Shown piece by piece: positions 1 through 9,916 of a stretch of 64,000 bases of DNA. The translations under genes and the position numbers were made by a program. The notes below the pieces were generated by a model that was not told the origin of the DNA, searched no databases, and worked only from the letters and a program-made list of their open reading frames with translations. The first letter of the stretch is position 1, and each line of letters starts with the position of its first letter. This DNA comes from Procambarus clarkii (taxonomy: Eukaryota; Arthropoda; Malacostraca; Decapoda; Cambaridae), in contig NC_091216.1 in assembly GCF_040958095.1 (NCBI RefSeq), forward strand, positions 3,479,649 to 3,543,648. Reading direction: 5' to 3'.

Positions 1-550
1 CTTTCTAACGTTCCTGTGGCTTATGTGGGTACTCAGTTTCCACCTCTGTCCCCTTGTTCGCGTACCACCAGTGTTGAATAGTTTATCCTTGTCTACCCGG
101 TCGATTGCCCCTGAGGATTTTGTAGGTAGTGATCATGTCTTCCAGTGTCGTAAGGTGCATTTCCCACAGCCTTTCCGCGTAACTCATGCCTCTTATTTGT
201 GGGACTAGTCTAGTGGCATATCTTTGAACTTTTTCCAGCTTCGTCTTGTTCTTGATAATGTACAGGCTCCATGCTGGGACCGTATACTCCAGGATTGGTC
301 TTACATATGTGGTATTCAAGATTCTGAATGATTTCTTACACAGGTTCCTGAAGGCTGTTCTGATGTTAGCCAGCCTCGCATATGCTTGCAGACGTAATTC
401 TTTTTATATTGGCTTCAGGAGACAGGTTTGGTGTGATATCAACTCCTAGATCTTTCTCTCTGTCCGTTTCATTAAGTACTTCATCTCCCATTCTGTATTC
501 TGTGTCTGACCTTCTGTTTCCGCTACCTACCCCCTCCCTGTCCAGCTTGT
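1..550 (-). pseudogene. CR1-like LINE ORF2 fragment, post-RT region (family V)
   Basis: Minus-strand reading gives the region after the reverse transcriptase core: a block ending REKDLGVDITPNLSPEA, then TTYVRPILEYTVPAWS, KLEKVQR and RLVPQIRGMSYAERL. These blocks recur in the related LINE at 32735-35273, which I call family V. The frame breaks between 320 and 366, so this is a dead copy. Its 3' part continues off the left edge of the window, and its 5' truncation point is near 550, where I/Jockey-like sequence begins on the other strand. Confidence 0.8.
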
Positions 551-559
551 TGCTTCCGT

Positions 560-1058
560 CATAGGGCTTGGTGGGCGGCTGCCGGAGTGTGATGCTCCTT
601 GGGGCGGTCCCCCTGTCCTTTTGTAGTCTTTTGCTCCTGTTCTTGTTCTCTCCAATTTTGCTGGACGCATTTTCCTTTCGTTTCGTTTTTTCCCCCCTCT
701 TCTCCTTTCTCATTGTCATTTCCTGCTGACCTTGTGCCTGTTTGATCATTCTTTTGGCCTTCTTTTGTTTTGACGCCCGGGTGCTTGAGGAGGCATACTC
801 TTGCACCCATAGAACTGCAGTACCCAACGTCTCGAGTGAGGGGAACCTCTTATTGTCAATCCCCCTTTCGTCACTGAACCCGATCTTGACGGACTGACGG
901 TTCTTAAGGTGGCGTTTATGGGCATATACTCACGAGGCACCCTTAGGGGGCCCCAGCTTGATCGGCGACAGCTTCTTGTTGGGTGTCCTACCTCTAACTG
1001 TGGCTCTATGGTGAGTGTGGGGGCACATTCGTGAGTGAAAGTATTTCTTTTCGTGTCT
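560..1058 (+). other. Probable 5' UTR of the I/Jockey LINE whose ORF1 follows
   Basis: A pyrimidine-rich plus-strand stretch lies between the CR1-like fragment and the first ATG of the ORF1 that follows. It carries T and C runs around 600-720 and no convincing coding frame on either strand. I assign it to the I/Jockey element by position only. The minus-strand frame that crosses it is basic and low in complexity, and I do not regard it as a gene. Confidence 0.45.
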
Positions 1059-2699
1059 ATGTTGATGAATGTTCCTCTTGTACCCTCTAAGGCTCGTGGG
1101 GTGGGCGACCAAGCCCCCGAGTCGGACTGTATTGGAAGACCAGGTTCTGTAGCCCCCGCTGCGTTGGGCCCCGACCTTGCTCCTCCTTTGACCCTCCTGA
1201 CTACTTCCCTCGGCGCCCCTCCCTCCTCTGTGGTTGGGTCGAACCCCAAGCCCCCACTGGTGACCACCTCGTCCCCTGGCACGGCTCAGTCTCTAGTTGT
1301 GACTACTGTGCCTTTTAACCCCTCTCTCTCTGGGGGTTCGCAACGCCGTCCTCGACACGGCCGCACTCGCTCGATTTCTTCCCCGTGCTGATGCGTATCA
1401 GGCCTTGTTTGGTCCCGCTCCGTGGGAAAAATACTTTGATCTCCTCCCTCTTGATTCTGCGCTTCATGACGATTTCTCCCTTCATAGGCACCTTGTTGAT
1501 TCCGTGGATGCCTCTGTTACTTTCCACCCACCCGTCTTGGTACACGTGTTGTTGCTGCTCTTTCTCAGGATGCAGCCTCCCGCTTGGCCGCCTTGTCCTG
1601 CCTTGGCGAGACCCATGTTTGCGTCTACAAGAACGCTCCGTTGAATGCCAGTGTTGGCACTATTCTCCTCCCACCCCATGTTGCTACCGGTGTTCGGAAT
1701 CTCCAGGACTGTCGCGAGGATATTCGTCATATCCTCGATGCCCAGAGCCATTCTGTCCTCCAGGTAGACTCGTTTACTCGTCCCCCTCGTGGTCGTCGCT
1801 GTCAACCCCTTCGGGTTGTGAAGATTACCTTTGATGGTAGGACCCTTCCGCCCTCTGTCATTCTTGCTGGTGCCAGGTGCTCTGTCCAGGAGTACATTCC
1901 CTCTCCTCGACTCTGTAGTAAGTGCTGGAGGTTTGGGAATGGTGCCCTCCACTGCTCTGGGACTGTCTCTCTCTGCCCTTTGTGTGGGGGGCGAAGGTCA
2001 CTCTAAGTCGGAGTGCACTTCTCCCCAGGCTCTCTGCCTCAGTTGCGGTGAGGCCCACCCTACCTTCTCCCGTGCGTGTATACATTACAAGCTTGAGGCA
2101 GCCATCTTCAGCTTGAAGCACCGGGAACGTTTATCTTTTCCTGAGGTGAGGCGCCAGGTTTGCCGGCTCCCGCCTTATGCTAATGTCTCTTATGCTCGCG
2201 TTTTGTGCTCTTCCTCTCCTCGTCCTTCTCACCTTCCTCAGACTCGAAACCGTTTCCAGGCCTTGGACCCTGATACGCCCACCGCTCCCTCCTCTGTTCC
2301 AGTGAGTTCTGTCCCGAAGGGTCCCCCTTCTGGTCCTCTGTCTAGGGTTCCCCTTCTTCCTGCCTGGTCTGTCATGTCTCCTGTGTCTTCTTCCTCTTCT
2401 CCCTCCGATCCTCCTTCTCCTCCATCTATTGGCTGTCCACGCCGCCTGTCGGTACGGGCTGATGCCCATCGTTCTTCCAACGGCCGTCGTGTATGCTCTC
2501 GTTCAGCTTCTCCTGTTGAGACGCTGGAATCCTTTGCCCAGTACGTAGTTGCTGGGACACCTGTCTCTTTGAGTCAGAAGCGTAAGCCTGGCTCCTCTCC
2601 TTCCTCCTCCCCTGCGGGTAAAAAGGCTTCGCTTTCTTCCTCGCCTCCTACGTCTGACTCTCTCGCTCCGTACACTGATTTAGGACAGCCATTGAATTA
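1059..2699 (+). pseudogene. I/Jockey-type LINE ORF1 (Gag-like zinc-knuckle protein), frameshifted
   Basis: ORF1 proteins of I/Jockey LINEs bind the element RNA. The reading begins at ATG 1059 (a second ATG is at 1065) and needs frame changes near 1375 and 1540. Around 1900-2090 two CCHC-type zinc knuckles are visible: CSKCWRFGNGALHC with CPLCGG, then CLSCGEAHPTFSRAC. A run of G at about 1985-1990 holds one extra base and separates the two knuckles into different frames. A Ser/Pro-rich tail follows (about 2260-2690), ending LGQPLN and a TAG. The last codons coincide with the junction to a CR1-E sequence at 2685, so this is the upstream part of a chimeric element and not an isolated I/Jockey copy. 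It is not functional as read. Confidence 0.8.
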
Positions 2700-2975
2700 G
2701 TTAGGAGCAAGGGAGGAATCCCGATCATATGTGGCATTCTTCCAAGAAAGGGAGTGGGAAATGAATGGATGTCGAGGGAACTTGGTGTCAATTGCCGGCT
2801 GGAAAGATATTGCAAATCAAATGCAATATCTTTCATAGACAACTGGGAACACTTCTATGGAAGAAATGAAATGTATGCTCGTGATGGGGTGCATCTATCG
2901 AGGGCTGGGGTTGTTGCTGTTGCGAACTCGTTGGAACCAGTGGTTAGAGGTGTTTGTTTGGGTTTAAACTGTTAG
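2686..2975 (+). pseudogene. CR1-E ORF1 remnant: C-terminal part of SGNH esterase
   Basis: The reading from the junction encodes the last third of the ORF1 esterase, including the block with the catalytic Asp and His (RDGVHLSRAG). It ends at TAG 2973-2975. The Ser block (GDSQ) and the Gly-Gly-Asn-Asp block of the intact copies are absent, replaced upstream by I/Jockey ORF1 and its stop codon, so no complete esterase can be made. Esterase-bearing ORF1 proteins are known from CR1-like LINEs; their exact role is unresolved. Confidence 0.82.
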
Positions 2976-2986
2976 TAGATAGTGGT

Positions 2987-3734
2987 ATGGGAATTGATTT
3001 GGAGGAAGGAGGTAATAAAAGTATGTGTTCGTGGGAGAAAAGAATTGGCAAAATGATCAGGGAAAGAAAAGGGCCTCAAAATAACAATTCACTTAGGATA
3101 TATTACACTAACAGTAGAAGTCTAAGAAATAAAATTAATGAATTAAATGCTCTTGTCTGCACAGAAAAAATAGATATTATTGCACTTACCGAAACGTGGA
3201 TGAACGTAGAAAATAGAGAACTATTAGCTGAATATCAGATAAATGGATTTAAACTATTTCACACAGATAGATATATTAGACAAGGAGGGGGAGTAGCCAT
3301 ATATGTTGGGGACAATTTGAAATGTAGTCTCAAAGAGGGAATCAAAACTGAGCCACACACAGAAACTATTTGGATAGAATTAAACGAAAAAGCAAATAAT
3401 ATTATAATAGGAGTAATATATAGGCCACCAAATTTAGACAGAATGGAAGCAAAGCATCTATGGAATGAAATATCTAGAGCATCTAGATCTAACAGTATTT
3501 ATGTCATGGGTGACTTTAATTTTAGTGGAATAAACTGGGTGAACAAAACAGGGAATAGTGAAGCAGAAGATTTTCTAGAATTAATTGACGATTGCTTTCT
3601 TACTCAACACATTAAGGAACCAACGCGGGAAAATAATATTTTAGATTTAGTGTTAACTAACAGGGAAACACAAATAACTGACATCGAAATATGGAGTGAG
3701 CTAGGGAACAGTGATCACAAAGTAATCAGATTTA
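2987..3734 (+). pseudogene. CR1-E ORF2, endonuclease part (copy A0)
   Basis: ATG 2987 matches the ORF2 start of the intact copies. The frame encodes an APE-type endonuclease with its usual blocks: YYTNSRSL, ALTETW, VIYRPPN, MGDFNFSG, and NSDHKVIRF at the end. These would nick genomic DNA to prime reverse transcription. The frame is cut right after the SDH block by the insert at 3735; ORF2 resumes at 5648. Confidence 0.88.
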
Positions 3735-5642
3735 AGAACATAAGAACATAAGAACAAAGGTAACTGCAGAAGGCCTATTGGCCCATACGAGGCAGCTCCT
3801 ATTCTATAACCACCCAATCCCACTCATATACTTGTCCAACCCGTGCTTGAAACAATCGAGGGACCCCACCTCCACAATGTTACGCGGCAATTGGTTCCAC
3901 AAATCAACAACCCTGTTACTGAACCAGTATTTACCCAAGTCTTTCCTAAATCTAAACTTATCCAATTTATATCCATTGTTTCGTGTTCTGTCCTGTGTTG
4001 ATACTTTTAATACCCTATTAATATCCCCCCGGTTATGTCCATTCATCCACTTGTAAACCTCTATCATGTCACCCCTAACTCTTCGCCTTTCCAGTGAATG
4101 CAACTTAAGCTTTGTTAATCTTTCTTCATATGAAAGATTTCTAATTTGGGGAATTAACTTAGTCATCCTACGCTGGACACGTTCAAGTGAATTTATATCC
4201 ATTCTATAATATGGCGACCAAAACTGAACTGCATAATCTAAATGGGGCCTAACTAGAGCAAGATATAGCTTGAGAACCACACCAGGTGTCTTGTTACTAA
4301 CGCTGCGATTAATAAATCCAAGTGTCCGATTTGCCTTATTACAAACATTTATGCATTGATCCTTTTGTTTTAAATTCTTACTAATCATAACTCCCAGATC
4401 CCTTTCGCAATCCGACTTCGCAATCACAACACCATCTAGCTCGTATCTTGTAACTCTATCATCATTACCTAACCTCAGAACTTTACATTTATCAGCATTA
4501 AACTGCATCTGCCAATCCTTTGACCATTTCAAAACCCTATCTAGATCAACTTGAAGTGATAGTGAGTCCTCCTCCGAATTAATTTCCCTACCGATTTTCG
4601 TATCATCGGCAAATTTGCAAATGTTGCTACTCAAACCTGAATCTAAATCATTTATATATATTATAAACAACAGAGGTCCCAGGACAGAGCCTTGAGGCAC
4701 TCCACTTACAACATTTTCCCACTCTGACTTGATTCCATTTATACTAACTCTCTGTTTCCTTTGGTATAGCCATGCCCTAATCCAGCTTAATATAGCACCC
4801 CCAATACCATGAGACTCTATTTTTTTAATCAGTCTTTCATGTGGCACTGTATCAAAAGCTTTGCTAAAGTCAAGGTATACAACATCGCAATCCTTACCAC
4901 TATCAACTGCCTCAACAATGCTAGAATAAAAAGATAACAAATTTGTTAAACATGAACGGCCATTTATAAAACCATGTTGCGACTCAATTATTAATTTATG
5001 TTTTTCAAGATGAAGACGAATTTTATTTGCTATTATAGATTCGAGTAACTTTCCCACAATAGACGTTAGGCTAATTGGTCGATAGTTAGACGCAAGTGAT
5101 CTATCTCCTTTCTTAAAAACTGGTATCACATTAGCAACTTTCCAAAACTCTGGCACTCTGCCTGACTCTATTGATTTATTAAATATGGTTGACAGTGGGT
5201 CACAAAGCTCCTCTTTGCATTCTTTAAGCACCCTAGCAAACACTTCATCCGGCCCTGGGGATTTGTTTGGTTTGAGTTTTACTATTTGTTTAAGAACATC
5301 CTCCCTGGTAACTGCTAAACTCGTCAACCTGTCCTCGTCCCCACCCACATAGACTTGTTCGGCTGAAGGCATATTGTTAAGTTCCTCTTTAGTAAATACA
5401 GATACAAAATATTTATTAAAAATACTACTCATCTCTTCATCACTATCTGTTATTTGACCTGTCTCAGTTTTTAATGGACCTATCCTTTCCCTAGTCTTAG
5501 TACGATATAACTGAAAAAACCCTTTAGGATTTGTCTTTGCTTGCCCTGCTATGCGAACTTCATAGTTTCTTTTTGCTTTCCTTATCTCTTTTTTAACATT
5601 TCTAACCAGTTGTACGAATTCCTGTTCTAAAGTGACCTCCCC
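3735..5642 (-). mobile_element. 5'-truncated CR1-E insert A1 inside copy A0
   Basis: A reverse-oriented younger CR1-E copy starts at the left with its 3' tail (AAGAACAT units, the complement of TTCTTATG) and ends at the right inside the linker before the RT. The 5-bp sequence ATTTA flanks it at 3730-3734 and 5643-5647. Removing the insert and one flank restores the host frame from endonuclease to linker. Part of the right-hand ATTTA could also come from the element itself, so microhomology is involved. The coding part (3804-5642) is open: linker, RT motif A DVVYLDFSKAFD, SGVPQGSVLGPLL, FADD, and a thumb-like C-terminal region ending GIGWL. Confidence 0.93.
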
Positions 5643-5647
5643 ATTTA

Positions 5648-7837
5648 GCATAGAATGGAACAGACCTGTAGGAGAAAATTCTGTTAAAGTGCCAGATTTT
5701 CGAAAAGCTGATTTTAATAGCCTAAGAATTTTTTTGGGTCAAATAGATTGGAAACTCTTGGGTATGGGGTGTCGGCCGGTCTTAGAGCGAGAAATGAACC
5801 CAGCGATAGGTGACGTAAAAGGGGATTTCGATGTGGATTTAATATATAACTTATTTAAGAATATTCTAAACAAAGCCCAGGAACGTAGTATACCATACAA
5901 ATTGAATAGGTCGTATACTATTGACCCAAAGTGGATAACAAATAATTTAAAGAACCTTATAGGTAAAAAGAGAGCTTGGTACAAAAGGATTAAGAATGGG
6001 GAAGTCAGGTTAGAACAGGAATTCATACAACTGGTCAGAAATGTTAAAAAAGAGATTAGGAAAGCAAAAAGAAACTATGAAGTTCGCATAGCAGAGCAAG
6101 CAAAGTCAAATCCTAAAGGGTTTTTTCAGTTACATCGAACTAAGACTAGGGAAAGGATAGGTCCATTAAAATCAGAGACAGGTCATATAACGGATAATGA
6201 CAAGGAGATGAGTAGTATTTTTAACAAATATTTTATATCTGTATTTACTAAAGAAGAACTTAACAATATGCCTTCAGCCCAACAAGTCTATGTGGGTGGG
6301 GATGAGGGCAGGTTGACTAGTTTAGCAGTTACCAGGGAGGATGTAATTAAACAATTAGAAAAACTAAAACCAAACAAATCCCCAGGTGCCGGATGAAGTG
6401 TTTGCCAGGGTGCTAAAAGAATGCAAAGAGGAGCTTTCCGAGCCACTGTCTACCATATTTAATAAATCAATAGAGTCAGGCAGAGTGCCAGAGTCATGGA
6501 AGGTAGCTAATGTGGTACCAATTTTTAAGAAAGGAGATAGATCACTTGCGTCAAACTATCGGCCAATTAGCCTAACGTCTATTGTGGGAAAGTTACTTGA
6601 ATCAATAATTGCAAATACAATTCGTCTCCATCTTGAAAAGCATAAATTAATAAATGAGTCGCAACATGGTTTTACAAATGGCCGTTCATGTTTAACAAAT
6701 TTGCTAACTTTTTATTCCAGCATAGTTGAGGCAGTTGATAGTGGTAAGGATTGTGATGTTGTGTACCTTGACTTTAGCAAAGCTTTTGATACAGTGCCAC
6801 ATGAAAGACTAATTAAAAAAATAGAAGCTCATGGTATTGGGGGTGCTATATTAACTTGGATTAGGGCATGGCTATTACAAAGGAAACAGAGAGTTAGTAT
6901 AAATGGGGTTAAGTCAGAGTGGGATAATGTTGTTAGTGGAGTACCTCAGGGCTCTGTCCTGGGACCTCTGTTGTTTATAATATATATAAATGATTTAGAT
7001 TCAGGTTTGAGTAGCAACATTTGCAAATTTGCCGATGATACGAAAATCGGTAGGGAAATTAATTCGGAGGAGGACTCACTATCACTTCAAGTTGATCTAG
7101 ATAGGGTTTTGAAATGGTCAAATGATTGGCAAATGCAGTTTAATGCTGATAAATGTAAAGTTCTGAGGCTAGGTAATGATGATAGAGTTACAAAATACGA
7201 GCTAGATGGTGTTGAGATTGCGAAGTCGGATTTCGAAAGGGATCTGGGAGTTATGATTAGTAAGAATTTAAAACAAAAGGATCAATGCATGAATGTTCGT
7301 AATAAGGCGAATAGGACACTGGGATTTATTAATCGAAGCATTAGTAACAAGACACCTGGTGTGGTTCTTAAGCTATATCTTGCTCTGGTTAGGCCCCATT
7401 TAGATTATGCAGTTCAGTTTTGGTCGCCGTATTATAGAATGGATATAAATTCACTTGAGCGTGTCCAGCGTAGGTTGACTAAGTTAATTCCCCAAATTAG
7501 AAATCTTTCATATGAAGAAAGATTAACAAAGCTTAAGTTGCATTCACTGGAAAGGCGAAGAGTTAGGGGTGACATGATAGAGGTTTACAAGTGGATGAAT
7601 GGACATAACAGGGGGGATATTAATAGGGTATTAAAAATATCAACACAAGACAGAACACGAAACAATGGGTATAAATTGGATAAGTTTAGATTTAGGAAAG
7701 ACTTGGGTAAATACTGGTTCAGTAACAGGGTTGTTGATTTGTGGAACCAATTGCCGCGTAACATTGTGGAGGTGGGGTCCCTCGATTGTTTCAAGCACGG
7801 GTTGGACAAGTATATGAGTGGGATTGGGTGGTTATAG
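5648..7837 (+). pseudogene. CR1-E ORF2, linker and reverse transcriptase (copy A0)
   Basis: This continues the ORF2 interrupted at 3735. It encodes the linker (SIEWNRPVGENS), then an RT with KPNKSPG, NYRPISLTSIVGKLLE, motif A VVYLDFSKAFDTVPH, SGVPQGSVLGPLL and the FADD catalytic box. A C-terminal region with PHLDYAVQFWSP follows, ending GIGWL and a TAG. A single inserted T near 6387 (in the codons for the PGPDE block) shifts the frame, giving an upstream half to 6396 and a downstream half from 6386. Apart from that the RT is well preserved. Confidence 0.88.
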
Positions 7838-7880
7838 AATAGGAGCTGCCTCGTATGGGCCAATAGGCCTTCTGCAGTTA

Positions 7881-9510
7881 ATAAGAACATAAGAACAAAG
7901 GTAACTGCAGAAGGCCTATTGGCCCATACGAGGCAGCTCCTATTCTATAACCACCCAATCCCACTCATATACTTGTCCAACCCGCGCTTGAAACAATCGA
8001 GGGACCCCACCTCCACCACGTTACGCGGCAATTGGTTCCACAAATCTACAACCCTGTTACTGAACCAGTATTTACCCAAGTCTTTCCTAAATCTAAACTT
8101 ATCCAATTTATACCCATTGTTTCGTGTTCTGTCCTGTGTTGATACTTTTAATACCCTATTAATATCCCCCTTGTTATGTCCATTCACCCACTTGTAAACC
8201 TCTATCATGTCGCCCCTAACTCTTCGCCTTTCCAGTGAATGCAACTTAAGCTTTGTTAATCTTTCTTCATATGAAAGATTTCTAATTTGGGGAATTAACT
8301 TAGTCATCCTACGCTGGACACGTTCAAGTGAATTTATATCCATTCTATAATATGGCGACCAAAACTGAACTGCATAATCTAAATGGGGCCTAACTAGAGC
8401 AAGATATAGCTTGAGAACCACACCAGGTGTCTTGTTACTAACGCTGCGATTAATAAATCCAAGTGTCCGATTTGCCTTATTACGAACATTTATGCATTGA
8501 TCCTTTTGTTTTAAATTCTTACTAATCATAACTCCCAGATCCCTTTCGCAATCCGACTTCGCAATCACAACACCATCTAGCTCGTATCTTGTAACTCTAT
8601 CATCATTACCTAACCTCAGAACTTTACATTTATCAGCATTAAACTGCATCTGCCAATCCTTTGACCATTTCAAAACCCTATCTAGATCAACTTGAAGTGA
8701 TAGTGAGTCCTCCTCCGAATTAATTTCCCTACCGATTTTCGTATCATCGGCAAATTTGCAAATGTTGCTACTCAAACCTGAATCTAAATCATTTATATAT
8801 ATTATAAACAACAGAGGTCCCAGGACAGAGCCTTGAGGCACTCCACTTACAACATTTTCCCACTCTGACTTGATTCCATTTATACTAACTCTCTGTTTCC
8901 TTTGGTATAGCCATGCCCTAATCCAGCTTAATATAGCACCCCCAATACCATGAGACTCTATTTTTTTAATCAGTCTTTCATGTGGCACTGTATCAAAAGC
9001 TTTGCTAAAGTCAAGGTATACAACATCGCAATCCTTACCACTATCAACTGCCTCAACAATGCTAGAATAAAAAGATAACAAATTTGTTAAACATGAACGG
9101 CCATTTATAAAACCATGTTGCGACTCAATTATTAATTTATGTTTTTCAAGATGAAGACGAATTTTATTTGCTATTATAGATTCGAGTAACTTTCCCACAA
9201 TAGACGTTAGGCTAATTGGTCGATAGTTAGACGCAAGTGATCTATCTCCTTTCTTAAAAACTGGTATCACATTAGCAACTTTCCAAAACTCTGGCACTCT
9301 GCCTGACTCTATTGATTTATTAAATATGGTTGACAGTGGGTCACAAAGCTCCTCTTTGCATTCTTTAAGCACCCTAGCAAACACTTCATCCGGCCCTGGG
9401 GATTTGTTTGGTTTGAGTTTTACTATTTGTTTAAGAACATCCTCCCTGGTAACTGCTAAACTCGTCAACCTGTCCTCGTCCCCACCCACATAGACTTGTT
9501 CGGCTGAAGG
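7881..9510 (-). mobile_element. 5'-truncated CR1-E insert A2 in the 3' UTR of copy A0
   Basis: A second reverse-oriented young copy sits inside the last bases of the A0 3' UTR. The 6-7-bp sequence (G)CAGTTA flanks it at 7874-7880 and 9510-9516; the G and CA could also be element sequence. After the insert, A0 resumes with CCTTTGTTCTTATG and its tail. The open frame (7945-9510) starts inside the PSAEQVYVGGDE block just before the RT and runs through motifs A, GVPQGS and FADD to the GIGWL end. Because it faces A0 tail to tail, the two 3' halves form an inverted repeat of about 1.5 kb with only a few bases between the arms. Confidence 0.92.
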
Positions 9511-9543
9511 CAGTTACCTTTGTTCTTATGTTTATGTTCTTAT

Positions 9544-9744
9544 AATATCGCAGTACAACATCCGTACTGTCTGTAGACACTGTGTTACGTGCATGAAACT
9601 TGTGTACACATATGCAGCACATATTTACTATGTATCATGCTAATTTGTGTATATATACAATCTATTTACACACTATACACTGTCACACACTATACATTCA
9701 CCATCAACATATTCAGAACACCGAGCATATTCAGAACATATTCA
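9544..9744. other. AT-rich spacer with TTCAGAACA-type direct repeats
   Basis: Non-coding sequence between the tail of copy A0 and the 24-bp array. It carries short repeats of an ACA/TATT-rich type and several ATTCAGAACA-like words at 9712-9745. A similar ATTCAGAACACC word also follows the right end of the array at about 14381. I see no gene. Confidence 0.6.
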
Positions 9745-9854
9745 GAGCTGCTTCATATGGGCCAATAGCAGCTGCCTCGTATGGGCCAATAGCAGCTGCC
9801 TCGTATGGGCCAATAGCAGCTGCCTCTTATGGGCCAATAGGAGCTGCCTCGTAT
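9745..9854. repeat. 24-bp minisatellite, left part (about 4 units)
   Basis: Four head-to-tail units of a 24-bp sequence (core GCTGCCTCGTATGGGCCAAT) precede the LINE insert. The array resumes at 13795 on the other side. The core is identical to a segment of the CR1-E 3' UTR, for example 7847-7866. The last five bases before the insert, CGTAT, are repeated at 13795-13799, as expected for a target-site duplication within the array. Confidence 0.92.
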
Positions 9855-9916
9855 AAGAACATAAGAACAAAGGTAACTGCAGAAGGCCTATTGGCCCATA
9901 CGAGGCAGCTCCCATT

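Larger units (their letters stand above)
2686..9543 (+). mobile_element. Older CR1-E LINE copy A0, chimeric 5' end, broken by two inserts
   Basis: A plus-strand CR1-E copy occupies 2686-3734, 5648-7880 and 9517-9543, with reverse-oriented CR1-E inserts between the parts. Joined in order, the parts run from the C-terminal half of the ORF1 esterase, through endonuclease and reverse transcriptase, to the 3' UTR and a TTCTTATG-type tail. It differs from the two intact copies by residues shared with the older copy at 47908-61277 (for example INGF for IYGF, EKLKPN for IVKLKPN, and VEIAKSD for VVIAKSD). Its 5' end is I/Jockey ORF1 sequence. A one-base insertion near 6387 breaks ORF2. Confidence 0.88.

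Noticed and set aside
746-1282. A 178-residue minus-strand frame
   Set aside because: It opposes the I/Jockey 5' UTR and ORF1, has no recognisable motif and looks compositional.
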